DNA of 5,856 nucleotides, from NCBI GenBank assembly GCA_028291445.1, contig JAQGIA010000105.1, forward strand, positions 1 through 5,856, in the 5' to 3' direction. The DNA is from Belnapia sp. (lineage in GTDB: Bacteria > Pseudomonadota > Alphaproteobacteria > Acetobacterales > Acetobacteraceae). The notes under the pieces were generated by a model that was not told the origin of the DNA, searched no databases, and was given only the letters and a program-made list of their open reading frames with translations. Position numbers and translations under genes: made by a program. Every line of letters begins with the position of its first letter. Position 1 is the stretch's first letter. Below are positions 1 to 4,904 of this stretch, one piece after another.

Positions 1-3
1 GGT

Positions 4-121
4 GGTCCGGTGGTCATCGCGCGGATGATACACCCGATCCCATCCCGAACTCGGACGTGAAACACCGCTGCGCCCATGGTACTGCATCTCAAGATGCGGG
101 AGAGTCGGTCGCCGCCGGACC
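4..121 (+). rRNA. rrf: 5S ribosomal RNA
   Basis: This is the 5S rRNA of the large ribosomal subunit. The sequence carries the conserved core blocks CCCGATCCCATCCCGAACTC at 32-51, GTGAAACACC at 57-66, and GATGCGGGAGAG near 93-104, which match bacterial 5S rRNA. The two ends pair to form helix I: bases 1-10 (GGTGGTCCGG) are the exact complement of 115-124 (CCGGACCACC). The mature ends cannot be read exactly; I set them by alignment from memory to the E. coli 5S, and the pairing outside them may belong to the precursor stem. It lies 32 bases before an initiator tRNA gene, so this is the distal end of an rrn operon whose 23S gene lies before the window. Confidence 0.95.
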
Positions 122-153
122 ACCACGCCGGACCCAATACCAAACACCACCAA

Positions 154-227
<74 letters not shown>

Positions 228-246
228 CGCCCCCTCATCTGCATCA

Positions 247-279
247 GCAACGCCCCGACGGCACAAGCCTCGGGGTTGC
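247..279 (+). terminator. GC-rich hairpin after the rrn operon
   Basis: A long imperfect hairpin lies 20 bases after the tRNA gene. GCAA at 247-250 pairs with TTGC at 276-279, CCCCGA at 253-258 with TCGGGG at 270-275, and GGC at 260-262 with GCC at 267-269, leaving an ACAA loop and small bulges. Its place directly after the last gene of the rrn operon fits transcription termination. There is no T-run after the stem, so it is not a textbook intrinsic terminator. It could instead stabilise the 3' end of the precursor RNA. Confidence 0.5.
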
Positions 280-303
280 AGTCAATTCGGGCAAATACTT
301 CAC

Positions 304-320
304 AAAAACTTCAGGTTTTT
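304..320. other. A/T-rich hairpin with A-tract and T-tract
   Basis: AAAAAC at 304-309 pairs with GTTTTT at 315-320 around a five-base loop. The stem ends in a T-run at 316-320, so it has part of the look of a weak terminator that reads both ways, but the stem is almost all A:T and would be unstable. The region 290-360 is much more A/T-rich than the rest of the window, as expected of a promoter or spacer region before the gene at 362. I see no convincing -35/-10 pair placed correctly for that gene. Confidence 0.25.
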
Positions 321-347
321 CGTTAAGATTCCCTGCCGAAACGGTAT

Positions 348-354
348 AAGAGGA
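348..354 (+). promoter_or_regulatory. Ribosome binding site that fixes the start at 362
   Basis: AAGAGGA is a good Shine-Dalgarno sequence and stands seven bases before the ATG at 362. It supports the long N-terminus of the downstream protein, which holds the twin-arginine motif, over a shorter start at an internal methionine. Confidence 0.65.
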
Positions 355-361
355 TCTTGCG

Positions 362-901
362 ATGCTGCAGTGCCTGTCTGCTGAACCAGCCCTGCTTGGT
401 CATCCCAGCAGCCGCTGCCAATTGCCACGGCGGGCCCTGCTCGGCGTCTCCGCCAGTATGCTCTTCATGCGCTCCACCCTTGCCAGTAGCGGCGATTATG
501 AAGCGATGCTGATCAACTGCATCGACCCGCGCTTCGCCGCCAGCAGCCATGCCTGGATGCGGGCTAAGCATATGCAGAATCAATTCAGCCAATTCGTCAT
601 CGCCGGCGGACCGATCGGGGCCATGCATCCGTATTTCGCCGCTTGGCATCGGGCGTTCTGGGACAATCTCGATATCACCACCGAATTCCATGCCATCAAG
701 CGGGTTATCGCCTTCACCCATCGCGATTGCAGCGCTGCGCGCCTGGCCTTCGGGGCAGCCGGTGTCGCCACGCCGGCAGCCGAAACCGCCAACCATGCCG
801 CCCTGCTGCAGGCTTTCCGCACCGAGGTTGCCCGGCGAAAGCCTGGCCTCGATGTTGTCGCCGGAATCATGGCCTTGGACGGCAGCATCGAGCCAGTCTG
901 A
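362..901 (+). CDS. Probable Tat-exported beta-carbonic-anhydrase-like protein
   Basis: The 179-residue product looks like a divergent beta-class carbonic anhydrase that is exported. Seen directly: a twin-arginine segment PRRALLG at 22-28, then a hydrophobic run to about residue 41, which resembles a Tat signal; then CIDPR at 53-57 and HRDC at 120-123. Beta-carbonic anhydrases bind zinc through Cys and His/Cys in CxDxR and HxxC motifs, and use the Asp/Arg pair in catalysis; all of these residues are present. The segment FVIAGGP (78-84) stands where family members usually have an RNAGN-like stretch, and LDITTEFHAIKRVIAFTHRD matches the strand before HxxC. The protein is shorter than most family members (about 200-220) and its C-terminal part (after 135) is not one I recognise. 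The start is supported by AAGAGGA seven bases upstream. It stands alone after the rrn operon, 45 bases before the next gene. Enzyme activity (CO2 hydration) is an inference; it may have lost or changed function. Confidence 0.7.
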   Translation: MLQCLSAEPALLGHPSSRCQLPRRALLGVSASMLFMRSTLASSGDYEAMLINCIDPRFAASSHAWMRAKHMQNQFSQFVIAGGPIGAMHPYFAAWHRAFWDNLDITTEFHAIKRVIAFTHRDCSAARLAFGAAGVATPAAETANHAALLQAFRTEVARRKPGLDVVAGIMALDGSIEPV

Positions 902-946
902 CGAAGGCTGCCCAAACCTGCCCTGCGGCGCTACCTTGCGACCGTC

Positions 947-1639
947 TTGCAGGAACCTCGTCCCATCGCCAAAGCCCCGCCGAACCGTGATCCTGCATCC
1001 CGATTGCTGCACCAGGACGACGCGGTTCTGATCCTCGACAAGCCAGCAGGCCTCGCAGTGCATGCGGGTCCAGGTGGCGGTCCATCGCTCGAGGATTGGC
1101 TGCCGCAACTCGCTTTCGGCAAGAAGCGGCTACCGCAGCCAGCGCATCGCTTGGACATGGACACCGCGGGCTGCCTGGTCCTGGGGCGCACAAAGCCGGC
1201 TTTGGCCGCACTTGGCGCCCTTTTCGCAACCGGGCAGGTGACCAAGACCTATTGGGCAGTGGTGCGCGGCGGCCCGACCACCGAGGCCGGCGAAGTCGCG
1301 GTTCCGCTGATCAAACGCAGCACTGCCAAGGATGGCTGGTGGATGGCAACCGACCCGGCTGGCCAGACGGCCGCCACCGCTTGGCGTGTGCTGGGTCGCG
1401 CACTGGGCCTGGCTTGGCTCGAACTACAGCCCCGTACCGGCCGTACCCATCAGATCCGCGTGCATTGTGCTCATCTCGGCTGCCCCATCCTGGGCGATGC
1501 CCGCTATGGCGGTGGCGCAGGCCAGATGCATCTTCTGGCCCGCAGCATAGGCCTACCCCTGAATCCCCCCATCGCTGCCATTGCCGCACCGCCACTTCAT
1601 ATGCGGGATGCGCTGATGGCCTGTGGCTGGCGTCCATGA
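947..1639 (+). CDS. RluA-family RNA pseudouridine synthase
   Basis: The enzyme isomerises uridine to pseudouridine in rRNA or tRNA in the cytoplasm. The 230-residue protein carries the family signatures in order: LDKPAGLAVH (30-39), the catalytic motif HRLD at 67-70 with Asp70 as nucleophile, a KTYWAVV strand at 100-106, and RTGRTHQIRVH (163-173) followed by LGDARYGG. There is no N-terminal S4 RNA-binding domain, so it is a short, single-domain form; the exact target cannot be named from sequence. The usual HRLDxxTSG is HRLDMDTAG here, a Ser-to-Ala change outside the catalytic Asp. The start is TTG at 947. It is the only ATG/GTG/TTG in frame between the preceding stop (899-901, same frame) and the conserved core, and it lacks a clear Shine-Dalgarno sequence, so the exact start is less sure than the function. 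Its stop overlaps the next gene by four bases. Confidence 0.93.
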   Translation: MQEPRPIAKAPPNRDPASRLLHQDDAVLILDKPAGLAVHAGPGGGPSLEDWLPQLAFGKKRLPQPAHRLDMDTAGCLVLGRTKPALAALGALFATGQVTKTYWAVVRGGPTTEAGEVAVPLIKRSTAKDGWWMATDPAGQTAATAWRVLGRALGLAWLELQPRTGRTHQIRVHCAHLGCPILGDARYGGGAGQMHLLARSIGLPLNPPIAAIAAPPLHMRDALMACGWRP

Positions 1640-2004
1640 TTCCCGTGCTGATTCTGTTGCTGCTGGCCAGTCCGGTGGCGGCCCAGCGTGGCGGCTGCGG
1701 CATGGGCCTCGGGCTGGACGCCCTCCGTGCGGCCGATCGGTCGTTGCGGGATGGTGCTGCCGTAGGCTCCCTCTCCGCCGGGCGGGACGCGGGCGCCGCT
1801 GCCGCGGACCAGCTTGCCGCTGCCTCGGAACAATTGGCCGCTTGCGGCTGCCAGCAGGTGGCCGGGCATCTCCGGGACGCCGCCGGCGGCGCTGAATCCG
1901 CCCGGGCCGGGGCCAGTGCCGAGCAGATCCGCCGCATCCTGGACCGCGCCCTGTTCTCCACCCGCCTGGCGCGCGAAAGACTGGATCGGCACGGCTGCTC
2001 CTGA
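1636..2004 (+). CDS. Small secreted alanine-rich protein with four cysteines, unknown function
   Basis: I do not recognise this 122-residue protein. Residues 1-17 form a signal peptide: a hydrophobic run VLILLLLASP followed by VAAQ, with likely cleavage near 16/17. The n-region has no Lys or Arg, which is unusual. The mature part is rich in Ala, Arg and Gly and looks mainly helical (about 45-90 and 94-118). It has four cysteines, C21, C70, C72 and C121, the middle two as CGC; an even number in an exported protein suggests two disulfide bonds. ATG at 1636 overlaps the TGA of the pseudouridine synthase (ATGA), so it is probably translated by coupling; no strong Shine-Dalgarno is visible. The same frame is open far upstream (to about 1096), but that part lies inside the synthase gene, and the signal peptide argues for the 1636 start. 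Confidence 0.75.
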   Translation: MIPVLILLLLASPVAAQRGGCGMGLGLDALRAADRSLRDGAAVGSLSAGRDAGAAAADQLAAASEQLAACGCQQVAGHLRDAAGGAESARAGASAEQIRRILDRALFSTRLARERLDRHGCS

Positions 2005-2061
2005 ACGGCCCGCGCCCTCAGGCGTTGTGGTCGACACCGGGAGCATGCATGGAGATCCCTG

Positions 2062-2343
2062 ATGTCGCGCCTTGCGATCCTCGCTGCCTTCGTCCTGCTG
2101 GCCGGACCCGCTGCCGCCCAGGCCCCCACCGCAATGGACCGGCCGCCCACCACCTCCCCATCGAGCCTTGGGGGGCGGCAATTTCCGAGTGGCGAGGTCG
2201 AACGCCAATTGCGCCCTCCCGCGGATACCGCCGCCGCGGAACGAGATCGCCGACAACTGCAAGAGCTTAACGCATTGTCCCGCGAACTCACCCCGCCCGG
2301 CACGCCGGTGCCCGCACCGCATGTGGAGCCGCGCCAGCGGTAG
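2062..2343 (+). CDS. Small secreted proline-rich protein, unknown function
   Basis: I do not recognise this 93-residue protein. Residues 1-20 form a good signal peptide: MSRL, then the hydrophobic AILAAFVLLAG, then PAAAQ with likely cleavage after Ala19 or Gln20. The mature part is about 73 residues: a Pro/Ser/Thr-rich stretch (22-37), a charged segment likely to be helical (44-76, with many Glu, Arg and Gln), and a proline-rich tail ending in RQR. There is no cysteine. The start has GGAG at 2051-2054, seven bases before ATG, a good ribosome binding site. It follows the four-cysteine protein by 57 bases on the same strand and is probably in the same transcript. Both being small and exported hints at a shared place of action, the periplasm, but nothing more. 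Confidence 0.7.
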   Translation: MSRLAILAAFVLLAGPAAAQAPTAMDRPPTTSPSSLGGRQFPSGEVERQLRPPADTAAAERDRRQLQELNALSRELTPPGTPVPAPHVEPRQR

Positions 2344-2348
2344 CCGCT
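2336..2348. terminator. Short palindrome at the convergent gene ends
   Basis: AGCGG at 2336-2340 pairs with CCGCT at 2344-2348 around the loop TAG. The loop is the stop codon of the plus-strand gene, and the right arm holds most of the minus-strand stop codon (2347-2349). The stem is only five base pairs with no T-run, so terminator activity is doubtful. It is nonetheless the only hairpin I see at this junction, where two transcripts meet head-on with three bases between the coding regions. Confidence 0.25.
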
Positions 2349-2841
2349 ATTCGAAGGACACCCATTTCCGCGCCGGCGGAGCGGCGGTATCGCGCATCGC
2401 CGCCGCGATCTCCGCATCCAGTGCCGCCAGGAAGCGGGACCGGTCGGCCTTGGTCAGCGGTGCCGGCCCGCCGGTCATCTGGCCCATATCCCGCAGCCCT
2501 TGCGAAACCGCACGTCCGGCGACGGCCCCGCCGATGTTATCGGTCGTCCAGGGCCGCCCCTTGAAGGACAGGGCCCGCGCCCCCTTGGCAAGGCACCGGG
2601 CGGCCAGGGGGATATCGGCGGTCAGGCAGACATCCCCCCGAGTGGCCCGCTCGGCGATCCAGTCATCCGCCGCATCGGCCCCCTCGGCGACGAGAATCAT
2701 CTCGACATTGGGCAGGCCAGGTGGCCGTACCGGGCGGCTGCCATTGGCCACCACCTTCACCAACAGATTCAGGCGCGTGGCAACGCGAAAGGCTTCCTCC
2801 CGCACCGGGCAGGCATCGCCATCGATGAATAGCGTTGTCAT
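2347..2841 (-). CDS. yaiI: YaiI/YqxD family protein (DUF188, UPF0178)
   Basis: This 164-residue cytoplasmic protein belongs to the widespread YaiI/YqxD family, whose biochemical role is not settled. The family markers are clear: FIDGDACPV at 5-13 with an Asp-Gly-Asp at 7-9, VVANGS at 30-35, TADIPLAARCL at 74-84, and the long conserved block LSFKGRPWTTDNIGG at 91-105, then PLTKADRSRF at 128-137. The length is close to the family norm of about 150. As I recall, the fold is related to PIN-like nucleases, and the acidic residues near 7-9, 59-60 and 76 would suit metal binding; this is from knowledge of the family, not shown here. Its ATG overlaps the pbpC stop (ATGA at 2841-2838), so it is likely translated by coupling as the last gene of that operon. 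Confidence 0.93.
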   Translation of the reverse strand: MTTLFIDGDACPVREEAFRVATRLNLLVKVVANGSRPVRPPGLPNVEMILVAEGADAADDWIAERATRGDVCLTADIPLAARCLAKGARALSFKGRPWTTDNIGGAVAGRAVSQGLRDMGQMTGGPAPLTKADRSRFLAALDAEIAAAMRDTAAPPARKWVSFE

Positions 2842-4904
2842 CGCACCCGAACCTCCGCCCGTACCGCGGCACCCACCGCATCCAACACCATCACCCGGTA
2901 GAAGCCTGGCCCTTCCGGCACCCAGGCCGCCTCTCGCCGGGCCGGCTCGGCAGGCAAAGGGCGGCCATCGACCAGGAAGGTCAAGGGCCGCTGACCGCCG
3001 GTAGCGCGCAGTGTCACATGCCTGCCCGGCTGGGCCGCGGCATCATCCAGCACGGCACCGGGCGGCGGGAAGGCCAGGCGCAGGCGATCGATGGCCTCGG
3101 CCCGGCCCGATGCAACGGCCTGCCGCAACGGCAGCGCCTCCCGGGGATTGGGCGGCAGCCGTTCGAAGACCCGTGCCAGCAGCGGCAGCGCAGTGCGGGC
3201 CCCGGTCGCGCCCGCGGTGCCCAATACCAGTGGGGTGCCGTCCGGGCGGCCGACCCAGACACCGACAACATGCCGGGTATCGACGCCCATCGCCCAGGCA
3301 TCCCGCCCGCCCCAGCTCGTGCCGGTCTTCCAGGCGATGCCGGGCGGGCCGCCGTCCGGAAAGGGATTGACCAGGATGGCAGCGGTCAACGCAGCGGCGC
3401 GCGGTTCGAGGACCCGGCGTGGTGCCGCGTCCGGCCCGGGCACCAACCGCAGCGGCACCGCCGCCCCGCCGCCGCCCAGCGTGGCATAAAGCCCCGCCAT
3501 CTCCCGCAGCGTGATCCCAAGGCCGCCGAGCGCCAGGGGCAGCGAGGCATCCTGCCCCGGCGGCAAGCGTGGCGCTGCCCCGCCGGCCTTCAGCGCCGAG
3601 GCGAAGCGCAACGGCCCAAGCTCCGCCAACAGCGCCACCGCCGGCAGGTTCAGCGATTGCCGCAGCGCATCCGCCACGGTGATGCGGCCGGCGAAGCCGC
3701 GGTCGAAATTCTCTGGCGCATAGCTGCCGAAGCGACGCGGCAGGTCGGCGAGCAGGGTTTCCGGCGCAGCAATCCCCGCCTCGAAGGCCAGGGCATACAA
3801 CATGGGCTTGAGCGCCGAGCCCGGTGAGCGGATGGCCCGCGTCAGGTCGAGCGCCCCGGCCCGGCCCGGATCCCCGAAGGCGCCGCCATACAGGGCGCGG
3901 ATTTCATGCGCCTGCAGATCGGCGACCAGGATCGCCAGGGAAGCCCGGTCCGGCAGCCCACGCAACGCGGTACCGGCAAGCTCCTCGACCGCGCGTTGCA
4001 GCGGTAGATCCAGGGTGCTGGCCAGGCGCGGCGGCGAGCTACCGCGTGCCAGCTCACGGGCCAGATGCGGGGCCAGCCGGGGCATCGGCTGACGGCCGAC
4101 GGGCACGGGCGCGCCGAGCGCATAGTCGGTATCGGCAACGGTGATGCCGGGGGCGCCGACGGCCCTTTGGGTCAGCAGCGCATTACGGGCGAGGCGGGCG
4201 CGCTCCGGGTGGCGGTCCGGCCGCAAAGCCTCGGGCCGGCGCGGGATGGCCACGAGCAGCGCCGTCTCGGCCGGGTCGAGCCGTCCGGCCGGGCGACCGA
4301 ACCAAGCCAGCGCCCCGGCACGGACCCCCTCGATATTGCCGCCCATCGGCGCCAGGGTCAGCCAGATGCCCAGGATCTCGTCCTTGGTGAAGCGCGCCTC
4401 CAGTTGCAGCGCGCGCAGCAACTCGATGGCCTTGCTCCGCAGGCTGCGCGGGCGCGGCTCCAGCAGCCGGGCGGCCTGCATGGTCAGGGTGGAGCCGCCC
4501 GAGACGATGCGGCCGGCCCGCAGCCATTGCCCGGCGGCGCGGGCCAGGGCCAGAGGGTCGATGCCGGGATGCTGGCGGAAACGACGGTCCTCGGCAGTGA
4601 TCAGCAGCTCCAGCAGATGCGGCGGGACATCGGCCGGGGCGGTCGCCAGCCGCCAGACGCCGGCGGGCGCGGGCAGCACGGAGAGGGTGCGGCCGTCGCG
4701 GGCCAGGACCTCGGTGCCGGTGGCGTGGAGACGGGAGAGGTCAGGGGGGAAGGCGCGGTCGGCACAAAATACTAGAAAAACAACAAGCAGGACTTGGGGG
4801 AAAGTATTCCCCCAAAGCCCCCATCTATTTCTATTCCTTAAACGAATAGAAGGCGGTGAGGGTACGGGAGAGGCATCCTCTCCTGTTCTTGCTTCTCCCG
4901 CCAT
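2838..4904 (-). CDS. pbpC: Penicillin-binding protein 1C, bifunctional peptidoglycan glycosyltransferase/transpeptidase
   Basis: The 688-residue inner-membrane enzyme polymerises lipid II into glycan strands and can cross-link them in the periplasm. Domains in order: a short cytoplasmic N-terminus; one membrane segment at about 37-48 (VLLVVFLVFC); glycosyltransferase family 51 at about 75-245 with catalytic Glu105 in TAEDRRF, GGSTLTMQ at 136-143 and GGNIEGV at 188-194; a transpeptidase domain with SxxK (Ser363, Lys366 in SPGSALKP), SxN (Ser417-Leu-Asn419) and KTGT at 526-529; and a C-terminal BiPBP_C domain at about 612-688. All catalytic residues are present, so it looks active. I prefer ATG at 4904, which shares one base with the upstream TGA (TGATG); a TTG one codon earlier (4907) is also possible. 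It sits directly after the alpha-2-macroglobulin gene, its usual partner. The coding region for residues 7-48 is A/T-rich with hairpins, unlike the rest of the gene. Confidence 0.96.
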   Translation of the reverse strand: MAGEARTGEDASPVPSPPSIRLRNRNRWGLWGNTFPQVLLVVFLVFCADRAFPPDLSRLHATGTEVLARDGRTLSVLPAPAGVWRLATAPADVPPHLLELLITAEDRRFRQHPGIDPLALARAAGQWLRAGRIVSGGSTLTMQAARLLEPRPRSLRSKAIELLRALQLEARFTKDEILGIWLTLAPMGGNIEGVRAGALAWFGRPAGRLDPAETALLVAIPRRPEALRPDRHPERARLARNALLTQRAVGAPGITVADTDYALGAPVPVGRQPMPRLAPHLARELARGSSPPRLASTLDLPLQRAVEELAGTALRGLPDRASLAILVADLQAHEIRALYGGAFGDPGRAGALDLTRAIRSPGSALKPMLYALAFEAGIAAPETLLADLPRRFGSYAPENFDRGFAGRITVADALRQSLNLPAVALLAELGPLRFASALKAGGAAPRLPPGQDASLPLALGGLGITLREMAGLYATLGGGGAAVPLRLVPGPDAAPRRVLEPRAAALTAAILVNPFPDGGPPGIAWKTGTSWGGRDAWAMGVDTRHVVGVWVGRPDGTPLVLGTAGATGARTALPLLARVFERLPPNPREALPLRQAVASGRAEAIDRLRLAFPPPGAVLDDAAAQPGRHVTLRATGGQRPLTFLVDGRPLPAEPARREAAWVPEGPGFYRVMVLDAVGAAVRAEVRVR
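4794..4883. repeat. Three evenly spaced inverted repeats in an A/T-rich patch
   Basis: Three perfect hairpins follow each other. The first pairs TTGGGGGAA (4794-4802) with TTCCCCCAA (4807-4815), nine base pairs with a four-base loop. The second pairs TTCTATTC (4829-4836) with GAATAGAA (4844-4851), eight base pairs with a seven-base loop. The third pairs GGAGAGG (4867-4873) with CCTCTCC (4877-4883), seven base pairs with a three-base loop. Their centres are about 35 bases apart. Counted over 4761-4850, G+C is 37 of 90, far below the surrounding coding sequence. The stretch lies inside the N-terminal coding region of pbpC, just before the membrane segment. It may be a palindromic repeat element that was captured into the reading frame, or a structured leader of the mRNA; the sequence alone does not decide. 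Confidence 0.6.

Noticed and set aside
323..350. Possible promoter TTAAGA (323-328) and TATAAG (345-350) with 16 bases between
   Set aside because: A start of transcription near 357 would leave out the good ribosome binding site at 348-354, so this pair does not fit the downstream gene.
1096..1635. Upstream extension of the four-cysteine protein frame to a start at 1096
   Set aside because: That stretch is a second frame of the pseudouridine synthase gene; the signal peptide begins at the ATG at 1636, which also overlaps the synthase stop in the usual coupled way.
1311..2417. Long open frame of 368 codons on the minus strand opposite the synthase and small secreted protein genes
   Set aside because: It is Arg/Ser/Pro/Ala-rich with no recognisable domain and lies opposite a clear family member; long antisense frames are expected in G/C-rich DNA.
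2072..3004. Open frame of 310 codons on the plus strand spanning the small secreted protein, yaiI and the pbpC end
   Set aside because: It crosses three better supported genes, has no signal or domain, and shows biased low-complexity composition.
2835..3827. Open frame of 330 codons on the plus strand opposite pbpC
   Set aside because: Composition is Arg/Gln/Pro/Gly-rich without any domain, and it lies fully opposite the pbpC transpeptidase region. It is a shadow frame.
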